DNA from: an uncultured Nitrosospira sp.
Lineage (GTDB): Bacteria > Nitrospirota > Nitrospiria > Nitrospirales > Nitrospiraceae
Length of the DNA stretch: 64,000 nucleotides
Direction of reading: 5' to 3'
Assembly (NCBI GenBank): GCA_900696515.1
Contig: CAADGK010000015.1
Location: 1-64,000, forward strand
In this document: positions 52,284 through 60,740 of the stretch, piece by piece
How positions within the stretch are numbered: the first letter of the stretch is position 1
Layout of the letters: each line of letters starts with the position of its first letter
Translations under genes and position numbers: made by a program
Notes under the pieces: model-generated
The model's input: the letters and a program-made list of their open reading frames with translations, nothing else
Told to the model about the DNA's origin: nothing
Databases searched by the model: none

Positions 52284-52359
52284 TGGTGGCGGTGACCCGG
52301 ATTGAACGGGTGACCCGCGGCTTATGAGTCCGCTGCTCTGCCAACTGAGCTACACCGCC
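52284..52359 (-). tRNA. tRNA-Met (CAT anticodon)
   Basis: 76-nt cloverleaf on the minus strand: acceptor GGCGGTG/CACCGCC, D arm GCTC...GAGC, anticodon loop CTCATAA, T arm ACCCG-TTCAATC-CGGGT, and an encoded CCA. The fully paired acceptor rules out the initiator. An elongator Met is likely; a tRNA-Ile2 read through lysidine cannot be excluded. The top anticodon pair next to the loop is A-G (A31/G39), a mismatch where A-T would be usual. The 3' end is the probable integration site for the island. Confidence 0.95.
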
Positions 52360-52383
52360 ACGTCAGAGCCGAACAGAGTCCCG

Positions 52384-52413
52384 ATGATAGCCGAAGTCGG
52401 ATGGTGGTGTCCA
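52384..52413 (-). promoter_or_regulatory. Possible tRNA-Met promoter
   Basis: Minus strand TGGACA (52408-52413), an 18-bp spacer and TATCAT (52384-52389), 24 bp before the tRNA 5' end. Confidence 0.5.
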
Positions 52414-52455
52414 CCGATTGGATGACACAATGTTCCACTCTGTCTGGATGCCATG

Positions 52456-52471
52456 ATACCAAACCTGGTAT
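52456..52471. promoter_or_regulatory. Inverted repeat upstream of the SDR gene
   Basis: ATACCA-AACC-TGGTAT, perfect 6-bp arms, 31 bp before the SDR start. Could be an operator; no matching regulator gene is adjacent. Confidence 0.35.
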
Positions 52472-52502
52472 GGTCCTTTGTTGAGAGGAGACAGGGAGCG
52501 GG

Positions 52503-53366
52503 ATGTCGATTGGAAGAGATCGTGCCGTAGTCATCACCGGGGCGTCGACTGGTATCGGGGCGGCCTGTGCGTTCCATCTTGATCGATTGGGGTTTACTGT
52601 TTTTGCCGGGGTGCGGAAGCCGGAGGACGGAGCGAGACTTCAACAGTCTGGCTCCAATCGACTTATCCCGGTCTTGCTTGATGTGACCGATCAGCCATCC
52701 ATTCAACGCGCGCGAGCAATCGTTTCAGAGCGATGTGGGGCGAACGGTGTGTATGGGCTGGTGAATAATGCCGGGATTGCAGTGCCGGCACCGCTCGAAG
52801 CCATTCCGCTTCCCGACTTTCGGCGGCAGTTAGAAGTAAATGTGATTGGACAGCTCGCCGTCACGCAAGCGTTTCTTTCGCTGATCCGCCAGGCCCGTGG
52901 TCGCATTGTCAACATGGGCTCAATCGCAGGCCGTTCCACGATTCCGATGATGGGAGCCTATTCTGCCTCGAAGTTCGCCCTGGAGGCGATGACGGATGCC
53001 TTGCGACTGGAGATGCAACCATGGGGCATCCACGTGTCGATTATCGAGCCTGGAGCGATCACGACACCGATCTGGACGAAGTCTGCCGACGATGCCGCCG
53101 GGCGGGAAGCGAGTATGGAGGCGGAGCTGAAAAGACTCTATGAACCGACGGTGGCGGCAGTGCGAAAGGTGGTGGACGAGGCGGCGACGCGAGCGATTCC
53201 GGCGGACGTTGTCGCGAAGGCGGTTGAGGATGCCTTGACGGCACCAGTGCCCAAGACCCGCTATTTAGTCGGTACGGATGCAAAGATTCGCGCGTTCATC
53301 GGGCAGATTCTTCCGGACCGGATCATGGACCGTCTCCTCACGGCCGTCCTCAAGCTCCCTCACTGA
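52503..53366 (+). CDS. Short-chain dehydrogenase/reductase
   Basis: Classical SDR of 287 residues: cofactor motif TGASTGIG near residue 14, NNAG in VNNAGIAVP, the Ser of NMGSIAGRSTI and the catalytic YSASKFALEA. The extension after residue 200 with a short-chain, 17beta-hydroxysteroid-dehydrogenase-like tail suggests a lipophilic substrate, which cannot be named. Strong GAGAGGAGA ahead of the ATG. Its 3' end overlaps the convergent outer-membrane-like gene by 7 bp. Confidence 0.9.
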   Translation: MSIGRDRAVVITGASTGIGAACAFHLDRLGFTVFAGVRKPEDGARLQQSGSNRLIPVLLDVTDQPSIQRARAIVSERCGANGVYGLVNNAGIAVPAPLEAIPLPDFRRQLEVNVIGQLAVTQAFLSLIRQARGRIVNMGSIAGRSTIPMMGAYSASKFALEAMTDALRLEMQPWGIHVSIIEPGAITTPIWTKSADDAAGREASMEAELKRLYEPTVAAVRKVVDEAATRAIPADVVAKAVEDALTAPVPKTRYLVGTDAKIRAFIGQILPDRIMDRLLTAVLKLPH

Positions 53367-54280
53367 CTCCCTGGCGTTGGTTTCGCGAGCCCAATCCCGA
53401 GATCTTGCTTTGAGATGTCGAATGAAAAGCGGAGCTGGAGCGCAAGATATTTTTGCACAAGTCCCGCTCGATCCAGCGGCTGATCCTGTTCGTGATAGAT
53501 AGCGAACTCCATGTTGCGCCAGCGTACGGCGAGGCCGATGATCCAATCCAATTCGGTCGGGCTGGCCTGGTTTCCCGCATCTCGATCCGTAAACATATTC
53601 ACGTCGCCATAGAGCACGAGCTTGTTCTTGTAGAGATCGAGGTCGGCATGGGCGACATACCGGAAGAGCGCTCGGCCGGTATTGTCGGGTCTGGCGAAAT
53701 AATTCCTGTTATGAAAGAGCCAGCCGGCCCCGGCGTAGACCGTCAGATTTTGATTGGGGAACATCCGCCTCCAGCCTGACATGTCCTGCACCGCCTGGAA
53801 TTTGGCGGTGACGAGACCGTCGGCATATTCTTGTGTGAGCCCTTTCCGGTCGATCGGCACATCGCGTTCGTATTGGAGACGCCAATTGACGTGGCCGAGC
53901 ACGCCGGTGAGCGCATAGGTCCCGTCCCATTCGCTCAGTTCGATCCACCCGTTCGTCCGGTCGGAGAAAAAATTCTGGTCCGTATAGAACGTCAGGTATT
54001 GCTTGTAGAGATCGGTTTCCAGATGGAGCATATGGCGCATTCCCACCAAACCGGTATTGTCGGGTCTGGCGGTAAACGTACGATTCGACGCGAAGGTGCT
54101 GGTGAGGAGATAGCCGGCGAAGAGCGATTCTTCGACTTCTCGACCATTGGGATCATCCATGGAGGGGAGCGGACGTCCGTACTTTTCCAAGGCCGATGCC
54201 TGTGGGACATCGATCACGAGGAGGATCAGTCCGAGGCTCAGGCTGAGGATCGTCGCGGTATGGATAGTGAGGGAAATCAT
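53360..54280 (-). CDS. Outer-membrane beta-barrel-like protein
   Basis: A 306-residue exported protein: signal peptide of about 30 residues with the cleavage motif ASA, then alternating amphipathic strands rich in aromatic residues. A segment FASNRTFTARPDNTGLVGMR recurs as FHNRNYFARPDNTGRALFRY, with LYKQYLTFYTDQNFFSDR and LYKNKLVLYGDVNMFTDR in parallel, so the protein is a tandem duplication of a barrel or half-barrel unit. Function unknown, perhaps a porin-like or assembly protein. Confidence 0.65.
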   Translation of the reverse strand: MISLTIHTATILSLSLGLILLVIDVPQASALEKYGRPLPSMDDPNGREVEESLFAGYLLTSTFASNRTFTARPDNTGLVGMRHMLHLETDLYKQYLTFYTDQNFFSDRTNGWIELSEWDGTYALTGVLGHVNWRLQYERDVPIDRKGLTQEYADGLVTAKFQAVQDMSGWRRMFPNQNLTVYAGAGWLFHNRNYFARPDNTGRALFRYVAHADLDLYKNKLVLYGDVNMFTDRDAGNQASPTELDWIIGLAVRWRNMEFAIYHEQDQPLDRAGLVQKYLALQLRFSFDISKQDLGIGLAKPTPGSQ

Positions 54281-54319
54281 GGAGTGCCGTGACGGTGACG
54301 TATCAGCCGGAGGCCGCCG

Positions 54320-54706
54320 CTACTGACAGGAATCAAAAATGTCTTCACAGTCGTTCGAGGCATCAAATGTCGGAGGGACAAAACGGTAGTGAACATCCAC
54401 GACGCGATCATCGGTCAGGGTGACGGTGGCCCAACAGCCATGGCGAATGGTTGCAAAGCTCCCCTTCCCAACCGGCCGAGATTCTTCCAGTATCGGGGCT
54501 TCTCGGTAGTATCGTAAGAAGGTCTGTCTACCCTCGGTGGTCTCTTTTTGAGGCGTCCCGGCACAGGTGAGGATTGCTGACTTGGATTTCCCCACCATGC
54601 GTTGCTGATTGGGATACTCGCCGACATGTGCGGGGGCGCTACAACTTGCCAGTGATATCAGCACGATCCCCACCGGCATCAATATGAACAGATTCTGGCG
54701 CATCAT
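54320..54706 (-). CDS. Small lipoprotein
   Basis: A 128-residue protein from ATG 54706 with a lipoprotein signal (LISLASC lipobox) and a mature domain containing MVGKSKSAILTCAGTPQKET, a short BamE/SmpA-like opening, and paired Cys residues near the end (DCEDIFDSC). Thirteen more upstream codons are possible but lie before the signal peptide. It follows the OB-fold gene on the same strand and precedes the barrel gene; all are envelope proteins. Confidence 0.6.
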   Translation of the reverse strand: MMRQNLFILMPVGIVLISLASCSAPAHVGEYPNQQRMVGKSKSAILTCAGTPQKETTEGRQTFLRYYREAPILEESRPVGKGSFATIRHGCWATVTLTDDRVVDVHYRFVPPTFDASNDCEDIFDSCQ

Positions 54707-54799
54707 GGCACCCATTGTCGGCTGAGAACCATGGAAACGCAACCAGTTCCAATGTGTACTCGAAACATGGCCCCAATGGGGTGAGAACGAACGGGGTGA

Positions 54800-55240
54800 T
54801 CAGCCGACGAGGTCTGGATTGAGGCGGGTCATGGGCTTGACCGAGATGGCCTTAATTTCATTATAGACGACGGTGCGACCGACTTGGCGGAGGCGGCTGA
54901 AGACACCTTCCACGATCACTTGATCACCTTCATGCACTTCAAGTTGGCCAAGGCTCACGACCTTGAGGGTACCGGCTTGATCCTGGAGCAGGAATCCATA
55001 GGCCGGTTGTCCTTGACGATTGGTCGCCAGCTGGACATTCATGACCTTTCCCGTGACGACGACATCCTGATGATCATACTGTTCCGGGTGTGCCAATAGT
55101 TCCGCAATCTCGATCAGACCATTTGCAAGGGCCGGCGTCGTGCCGGTTAAGCCGGGCGCACATACGCACAGCATGAAGAGGAATAAGAAAAGTTTCAGCA
55201 CGCTCGTAAACGGGTGTGGGGTGCCGGTGGGTAGTGTCAT
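54800..55240 (-). CDS. Exported OB-fold protein
   Basis: A 146-residue protein with a signal peptide (cleavage near ALA-NG) and one OB-type beta barrel: VVVTGKVMNVQL, GFLLQDQAGTLKVVS and GDQVIVEGVF. Similar periplasmic OB domains are found in CcmE-like and nucleic-acid-binding-like families; the ligand is unknown. It is the middle member of a leftward series of small envelope genes. Confidence 0.65.
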   Translation of the reverse strand: MTLPTGTPHPFTSVLKLFLFLFMLCVCAPGLTGTTPALANGLIEIAELLAHPEQYDHQDVVVTGKVMNVQLATNRQGQPAYGFLLQDQAGTLKVVSLGQLEVHEGDQVIVEGVFSRLRQVGRTVVYNEIKAISVKPMTRLNPDLVG

Positions 55241-55289
55241 GGTTGGAGATAATTATACCGAACCGCCGGTGATTGGCAAGGTCGAAAGT

Positions 55290-56474
55290 TCACCATTTGT
55301 CGGATGATCTTCCACTGACGTCTTCTCCGATAAAGTTATGGAGAATATGCCGCTGAAAGTCGGTGAGTTCCCCCTGACCGGACTCTTGGGCCGGAGAAGG
55401 AAGGTCGCCGGCTTTAGGTGTGGGCATCGATCGTTTCAGTAACTCCTCATCCAACGCGGCGTTGCTGGTGTCCAGATCCTTTTGAATCGAGACCAGCCGT
55501 TGGAGTCCGAACAAGGTTCGGGTCGTTTCGGTATGGACCGCATTGGAACTGGCTCCGTACACGAGCGAGTTCCAGAATTTGGTTTCCGTCGATTCCGGGA
55601 TGCCAATCAGTGCATAGGCCCCCAGCTTTTCAATCAGCGCGGTTTCCGTTCCCTCCAGTCCATCGTAGGTTGCAATGGACCGCTCAATCTGGGTTTGAGA
55701 AAGCGCACGGAGGGTGGCTTGCCACATCTCAGGTGACGGAACAGCCGCCGATCCGTTTGCCGGAGAGTCTGAACACCTCGCTTGGGTTGCCAGCAGATAC
55801 TGGGAGAGAAATTTGACCTTGCGCGCTGCAAGGGTACCGGCCGGGATACCCCAGATGTGGCCGATCTCATGGTCTTGCAGTGTGGTCGAGTCGGAGGTCC
55901 GGCGCTCGCGTTCTGCCAAGGCCAGGCGTTTTCTGAATCGCTCAACAAAGCGAAGCTGAGTCTGCAGTTCAACGACCAACCGATGCTTCAGGTACTCCTC
56001 GGCGCCGATTTCATCCTTCTCCCACTGTTGTTCCAGGATCCGTAACGTCGTGGACGGGACTGCGGTACGAGCCTGTGCGCTGAGCGCCGCGATCGTTTCC
56101 GATGAGACGCCTCGATCGGAGAGGAGCACGGAGGCACGGGCGGCGAATGCGCTGGCCGTCTTGATGAGGTGTTCGAGGGCGACACATTGCAGCCAGGTTC
56201 GCTCTCGTCGGAGTCTGGCTCGTCGGCGGTATTCATCCCGGCGGTCGACCATGGCTTTGATGGATTCCTGGGTCATGGTCGTCACGGGTTTCTTGCCGGA
56301 GACACAGCGGGGGTCCGGTCGATCCGCCACCATGAACAGGATTTCGTCCTGTGTCACGTCGAGATATTGCAGCAACAGGAGGCGGAGGATAAGGCGTCCC
56401 TGAATCGGCAGGTTGGCAATGGCTTCCTCAATGATGTCGACGGTGAGAGGAGCAGATGCGAGTGTTGGTGTCAT
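55290..56474 (-). CDS. Unknown cytoplasmic helical protein
   Basis: A 394-residue protein with several charged helical regions (REYRRRARLRRERTWLQCVA-like, RFVERFRKRLALAERERR) and no signal peptide or membrane segment. I do not recognise a domain. An N-terminal segment (IANLPIQGRLILRLLLLQYL, DVTQDEILFMV) reads like a helical DNA-binding or sigma-region-like fold, but this is speculation. Starts at ATG 56474 and precedes the OB-fold gene by 49 bp. Confidence 0.55.
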   Translation of the reverse strand: MTPTLASAPLTVDIIEEAIANLPIQGRLILRLLLLQYLDVTQDEILFMVADRPDPRCVSGKKPVTTMTQESIKAMVDRRDEYRRRARLRRERTWLQCVALEHLIKTASAFAARASVLLSDRGVSSETIAALSAQARTAVPSTTLRILEQQWEKDEIGAEEYLKHRLVVELQTQLRFVERFRKRLALAERERRTSDSTTLQDHEIGHIWGIPAGTLAARKVKFLSQYLLATQARCSDSPANGSAAVPSPEMWQATLRALSQTQIERSIATYDGLEGTETALIEKLGAYALIGIPESTETKFWNSLVYGASSNAVHTETTRTLFGLQRLVSIQKDLDTSNAALDEELLKRSMPTPKAGDLPSPAQESGQGELTDFQRHILHNFIGEDVSGRSSDKW

Positions 56475-56561
56475 GGTGTTCCGGTTAGTCGATACAGAAA
56501 AAAGGTGATGACCTCGTGGGGCGGTGTCCTGTCGTGGCCCGTTGATCCGCCAGCCATGTTG

Positions 56562-56783
56562 CTATGCCGTACCGGCTTTCTGCTGAGACGCCTGCTCCAG
56601 CTGACGTGCGACATATTCCCGAACATCCTGGATCGTCCCGCTAATGAACATCTCGCGAGGGATTTCTACCCGGACAAGTCGGGAAGGATCGATTCCTCGA
56701 TCCTGGGCATATTGTTCATCGATATAGAGGCTGACTGAGCCATCCGGAAAACGCAGGGCATACAGGGATGTCGTATCAGACAT
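56562..56783 (-). CDS. Small unknown conserved-type protein
   Basis: A 73-residue soluble protein (ALRFPDGSVSLYIDEQYAQD, then VRVEIPREMFISGTI). A strong extended -10 promoter lies 31 bp upstream, so it is very likely expressed. No domain recognised. It begins the leftward series down to the barrel gene. Confidence 0.6.
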   Translation of the reverse strand: MSDTTSLYALRFPDGSVSLYIDEQYAQDRGIDPSRLVRVEIPREMFISGTIQDVREYVARQLEQASQQKAGTA

Positions 56784-56814
56784 GGCAGCTCAGCTTTGTG
56801 ATCAACGTACCGTA

Positions 56815-56844
56815 CAGGTAACATAGCGGTTGTTGAGCTGTCAA
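56815..56844 (-). promoter_or_regulatory. Promoter of the small gene at 56783
   Basis: Minus strand TTGACA (56839-56844), an 18-bp spacer and TACCTG (56815-56820) preceded by TGT. The CGCTATGTTAC context repeats that of the 4466 promoter. Confidence 0.55.
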
Positions 56845-56930
56845 AACTATGAGACGGGCGCTTGTCAACTGACGCGGAGAGATGCGGTAAGGCGCACTCA
56901 CCCTTCCTGTTACCCGTGTGGACAGCGCTG

Positions 56931-56966
56931 AAAACAAAGGGCCTTCGGTCGGATGACCGAAGGCCC
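56931..56966 (-). terminator. Rho-independent terminator of the HemQ-like gene
   Basis: Minus strand: perfect 12-bp stem GGGCCTTCGGTC/GACCGAAGGCCC with a 4-nt loop, followed by TTTGTTTT. It lies 26 bp after the stop of the gene ending at 56992. Confidence 0.9.
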
Positions 56967-56991
56967 TCGTCCATACTGATATTTCCGGCAC

Positions 56992-57714
56992 TTAGCCGCC
57001 GAGCGTATCGAGCGTTTCTTTCAGGCTTCTGCGGACGCAGGTGAAGATCGGGGTATCCCGCAGGGTATAGCGTGATCCTTCCGTCTCCCGTAGGGCCATC
57101 ACCAGGTCAAGGAAATCTTCAGGCTTGTCGCTTTCAAACGCGACGACCCATTCCTGATCATCCAGCCCAAACGAATAGGTGGTATTCAGCTTCACTGAGG
57201 GAAACCGATGCCCCACTTCAATATGCTCGTCCATCATGCCCTGGCGAGCCGCCTTGGTCAGGAGGAACCACTCTCTGGTTTTGAGAAAGGGATAGACAAA
57301 GATGTACTTGCTCTTTCCCGGCACGACCGTGAGCCGCTTCCCTTCCTGTCCCGCATGTGAATGATTGTCGACATAGATGGATCGCTTGGTCATAGCCAAA
57401 TACGAGTAGGGAGTCGAGAGATACTGCCCAAGACCGGAAGCCAGCATCTTGGCGCTCATATCCTGAAACAGGTCGAGATCGTAGCTGATGCGCCACAGCA
57501 TAAAGTCACAATCCCCTCGGATTCCGACGGTGGAATAGGGGACGACCAGCACTTTGCCGTTAAAATCTTCGACCGCACGCAAGAACTCCTGTTTGCCCTG
57601 GGTGCGCACATCCTCTGGGAGCCGTCGCCAGGCCGGGTCCACTTTGTAGAACGCAAAATTGACGAACTGACGCCGAGGTGCCGGCGTAGAAGGGGGGGTC
57701 TCCGGAGTCGACAT
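56992..57714 (-). CDS. hemQ: HemQ-like chlorite-dismutase-family protein
   Basis: Heme or coproheme-binding protein of 240 residues. It shows FVYPFLKTREWFLL (the Tyr and Lys linked to coproheme decarboxylation), the proximal His in GMMDEHIEVGHRF, SFGLDDQEWVVAFE and RDTPIFTC. The Arg that chlorite dismutases need (Arg173 of N. defluvii Cld, two residues after Lys of TVKRKLY) is Leu or Asn here (SVKLNTTYS), so chlorite dismutation is unlikely. By family it would convert coproheme III to heme b. AAAGGAG precedes the ATG; single gene with its own promoter and terminator. Confidence 0.88.
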   Translation of the reverse strand: MSTPETPPSTPAPRRQFVNFAFYKVDPAWRRLPEDVRTQGKQEFLRAVEDFNGKVLVVPYSTVGIRGDCDFMLWRISYDLDLFQDMSAKMLASGLGQYLSTPYSYLAMTKRSIYVDNHSHAGQEGKRLTVVPGKSKYIFVYPFLKTREWFLLTKAARQGMMDEHIEVGHRFPSVKLNTTYSFGLDDQEWVVAFESDKPEDFLDLVMALRETEGSRYTLRDTPIFTCVRRSLKETLDTLGG

Positions 57715-57765
57715 TACAAAGCTCCTTTAGTAAATTGAGAGGCAGTACTCTTTGTAGTTTTCTTT

Positions 57766-57795
57766 CGTTTAGCATTTCCCCTTCCGTGTTGTCAA
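57766..57795 (-). promoter_or_regulatory. hemQ-like gene promoter
   Basis: Minus strand TTGACA (57790-57795), an 18-bp spacer and TAAACG (57766-57771) preceded by TGC; about 52 bp before the ATG. Confidence 0.5.
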
Positions 57796-57858
57796 CCGGA
57801 GGACCAGGCGAGGAGGCCTCCATTGACAAGGGCGAATCGTTCTGTTACCCGCTGACAG

Positions 57859-58455
57859 ATGGGGGTTTGGACTCATGCGGTGCTTGGACAGACCGTCGCA
57901 GCCCTGCTGAGTTTCGTCGGTCTTGCGGCTGCGATCGAGGTGAATCCGACGCCGATCCAAATTCAACTCGCACTGGATCGGGGAAAACAAGCCGCGGCGC
58001 AACAACGTTCGCCCGAAACCTTATACGCCCGCTTCGGAAATACCGATCCCGCACAGCCCGAAGGCTTTCTCCTGACGAAGCTCGGAGGGTTGTCGGTGTT
58101 GGCCGCTCATATGGCGTTACGAGGTCTTGAACCGAGCGCGGCTGATGTCGCCCATGTGATCGAGGCTTCAAGCATGCTCGTCGGCGCGACGATCGTCGGA
58201 GAGCGTCCGGACTTTGCCGTGAACAGTTACCTGGTGCTCGATCAAGGGGGGAGAACGATCAAGCCGCTCACGGTACGAGCCGATGGCCAAGCCGAGCGGC
58301 GGGCAACGTGGCCTGAGGCGCAAAAATTTCACGCCAAAATCGTTGCGACATTCCGCTACAATGATTTCGACCCGCACGCCAGGACGACGATCACGATCTT
58401 TCCGGCCGGTGGGGGAGAGGTTCATCTCCCGCTCAATTTCAAGGACATTGAGTAA
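57859..58455 (+). CDS. Unknown exported protein
   Basis: A 198-residue protein with a short signal peptide (hydrophobic VAALLSFVGLAAA, then IEVNP). The mature domain is mixed alpha/beta (IQIQLALDRGKQAAAQQRSP, FRYNDFDPHARTTITIFPAG) with no family I recognise. ATG 57859 has only a weak ribosome site. Its stop is 3 bp before cinA, so the two are co-transcribed. Confidence 0.65.
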   Translation: MGVWTHAVLGQTVAALLSFVGLAAAIEVNPTPIQIQLALDRGKQAAAQQRSPETLYARFGNTDPAQPEGFLLTKLGGLSVLAAHMALRGLEPSAADVAHVIEASSMLVGATIVGERPDFAVNSYLVLDQGGRTIKPLTVRADGQAERRATWPEAQKFHAKIVATFRYNDFDPHARTTITIFPAGGGEVHLPLNFKDIE

Positions 58456-58458
58456 TCT

Positions 58459-59745
58459 ATGACAAGAGTATCCACAGCTCCTCTCTATTCCGCCGAAACG
58501 ATTGCCATCGGCTCGGAGTTGCTGGTCGGGGGGCGGAGCGATAGTAATTCACTATTCATTGCGGATGCCCTTGCCGCGATCGGTGTGGAAGTCCGGTTCA
58601 AGTCCATCGTGGGCGATGATGAGGGCGATATCGGCCATGCGTTGAAGATTGCTCGGCACCGGGCCGGTATTGTGATCATGACGGGAGGGCTTGGTCCTAC
58701 GGTTGATGATTGCACTCGAGAGGCCGTTGCAGCGACGACGGGTTCCCGTCTGGCTCGTCGCAAAGAAGCGCTTGAGGGCATGGCGGCTCGCTTGGCGCAG
58801 TGGGGGAGAGTACCGAATCGTGGGCAGTTGCGACAAGCGCTGATTCCCGCCAAAGCCATGGTCTTGCCCAATCCCGTCGGTTCTGCGCCGGGGTTTATGC
58901 TGAGGTGGCGAGGAACACAGATCGTGGCGTTGCCCGGTGTTCCGAGCGAGATGCGCGCGATGATGGAACAGTCGGTCATCCCGCTCATGCGCGCTCACCT
59001 CGGACGGTCGAAGGGCCCTCGTCCGCAGCCGGTGACACGGATGGTCTTTCATACCTGGGGGCTGCCGGAGGCGGAGATCGACACCAAATTAGAAAGACTG
59101 ATTCCAAAGCGCGGGCCGATCGCCCTGGGGTTACTCGCGTCGCCGACTGGTGTGCTGGTGTCGTTGACGACGAAAGCCGCTGGTTCCAAGAAGGGAGATC
59201 GACTGCCATCATTGGTCGAAGCGGTGCGACAGCGATTGCGTGAGTGGATCTATGCGGAGGGGCACGACACCATGGAAGAGGTCGTCGGCCGATTATTGGT
59301 CGAACGGAAACGGACGATTGCGGTTGCCGAGTCGTGCACCGGCGGGCTGATCGGTCATCGGCTCACCATGGTGCCGGGATCTTCTGCCTATGTCGATCGC
59401 GGCGCGATTTGTTATAGCAACCGAGCCAAGACGGACATGCTCGGGGTACCGGCAAACCTCATCGCCCAACATGGAGCCGTCAGTCGAGAAGTGGCGCAAG
59501 CCATGGCGACCGGGATGCGTGAGCGTGCCGGGGTGTCAGTGGCCTTGTCGGTCACGGGGATAGCCGGACCTGGTGGGGCGACGGACACAAAACCGGTCGG
59601 CCTGGTCTATATCGGACTCGATGGAGGTCCTGGCGAGACCAGGACCAAAGAGTGTCGCTTCCACGGCGATCGTTCGGTCATTAAACAGCGTGCGGCGCAA
59701 GCGGCACTGGATATGCTGCGTCGATGGTTGATCCAGAGAGGGTAG
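58459..59745 (+). CDS. cinA: CinA-family protein (nicotinamide-nucleotide amidohydrolase)
   Basis: A full-length 428-residue CinA: N-terminal molybdopterin-binding-like domain (IAIGSELLVGGRSDSN, MTGGLGPTVDDCTREA, ALPGVPSEMRAMM) and C-terminal PncC amidase domain (AVAESCTGGLIGHRLT, VTGIAGPGGATDTKPVGLVY). The amidase recycles nicotinamide mononucleotide; the N-terminal half may have ADP-ribose pyrophosphatase activity. The link to competence is from Gram-positives only. Follows the exported gene by 3 bp. Confidence 0.95.
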   Translation: MTRVSTAPLYSAETIAIGSELLVGGRSDSNSLFIADALAAIGVEVRFKSIVGDDEGDIGHALKIARHRAGIVIMTGGLGPTVDDCTREAVAATTGSRLARRKEALEGMAARLAQWGRVPNRGQLRQALIPAKAMVLPNPVGSAPGFMLRWRGTQIVALPGVPSEMRAMMEQSVIPLMRAHLGRSKGPRPQPVTRMVFHTWGLPEAEIDTKLERLIPKRGPIALGLLASPTGVLVSLTTKAAGSKKGDRLPSLVEAVRQRLREWIYAEGHDTMEEVVGRLLVERKRTIAVAESCTGGLIGHRLTMVPGSSAYVDRGAICYSNRAKTDMLGVPANLIAQHGAVSREVAQAMATGMRERAGVSVALSVTGIAGPGGATDTKPVGLVYIGLDGGPGETRTKECRFHGDRSVIKQRAAQAALDMLRRWLIQRG

Positions 59746-59857
59746 CCCGCATTATTCGTAAACGCTCCTGCGATAACAACATTCGTCGCTGGTCGTTCGC
59801 CCTTCGAGAACCCTCAGGGCCATGAGCCTACCGAATGGTGAAGCGTCTCGGTCAAGG

Positions 59858-59927
59858 GTTTCAAGTTTGAGGTTTCATGTTTCAGGTTGTCCGGAAACGT
59901 GGAGCCTGAAACTTGGAACTTGAAACT
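59858..59927. repeat. GTTTCAAG-type inverted repeat
   Basis: Left side repeats GTTTCAAGTTT, GGTTTCATG, GTTTCAGG; the right side, CCTGAAACTTGGAACTTGAAAC, is its imperfect reverse complement. It sits in the cinA-thpR gap. Short GTTTCAxG units of this type look like a genome-wide spacer family, which the window cannot prove. Confidence 0.6.
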
Positions 59928-59974
59928 CCCCCAGGCAATTTCACTACGAACCGTTATGAATAATGAGGGTAAAC

Positions 59975-60574
59975 ATGATTCGAACGTTTCTTGCCGTCGA
60001 ACTGAGTGAGGACCTTCGCAAGCAGATCGCAGTGGTTCAGCAAGACTTGCAATCACGGCTCGGCGGCGAGTCGTCAAAAGCAGTCAGGATCGCCTGGGTG
60101 CAGCCGTCGTCTATCCACCTCACCATGAGGTTTCTCGGCGATACAGACGAAAAACTGCTCGATCCGATGCGCGACGCCATGGCCGCCATTAGACGGTCCC
60201 ATCCGACCATTCAGATTCCCCTCGATCGACTCCAGGCCTTCCCCAATCTTCGGCAGCCTCGCGTACTGTGGGTCGGCCCATCAGAATCATGGCTGAAGAG
60301 TGATGCAGCCAAACAGTTGACGGCACTGCATCGGGCGATCGAAACCTGCTGTCGGTCCCTCGGGTTTGTGACGGAGGACAAACCTTTTACACCACATCTC
60401 ACCGTGGCACGGATCAAGGCCGGCGATCGAGAGGTCGGGCAGCGACTTGCTCAAAGCGGAGCATGTGATCGTGCACTCTCTGTCGGAGTCATCACCGTTG
60501 GGCCACTGGTCTTGATGAAAAGCAAACTCCGCCCGACCGGACCGGTCTATACGAAGCTGTGGGAAGTGGAGTGA
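59975..60574 (+). CDS. thpR: RNA 2',3'-cyclic phosphodiesterase (2H family)
   Basis: A 199-residue 2H phosphoesterase: first motif SIHLTMRFLG (HxT) and second motif TPHLTVARIK (HxT). ThpR-type enzymes hydrolyse 2',3'-cyclic RNA ends and were first seen as 2'-5' RNA ligases. ATG 59975 begins the fold (MIRTFLAVEL); four upstream codons from 59963 are also in frame. It is downstream of a palindromic repeat and has no visible operon partner. Confidence 0.92.
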   Translation: MIRTFLAVELSEDLRKQIAVVQQDLQSRLGGESSKAVRIAWVQPSSIHLTMRFLGDTDEKLLDPMRDAMAAIRRSHPTIQIPLDRLQAFPNLRQPRVLWVGPSESWLKSDAAKQLTALHRAIETCCRSLGFVTEDKPFTPHLTVARIKAGDREVGQRLAQSGACDRALSVGVITVGPLVLMKSKLRPTGPVYTKLWEVE

Positions 60575-60740
60575 GGGAGCTGCCCCTTCTGCTTGTCGGA
60601 TGGGGAGGCGTCAGGTTACTCATTCGCAGGTTCGTGACATCGGAGGGTTTGGACCTGCAATCCGGCGAGATGGGTTACTCTTCGCCGACCTGGCGGTGAT
60701 CCCACCATGGCGATGGGTGCAGGTTCCGGCGCCACCAAGG

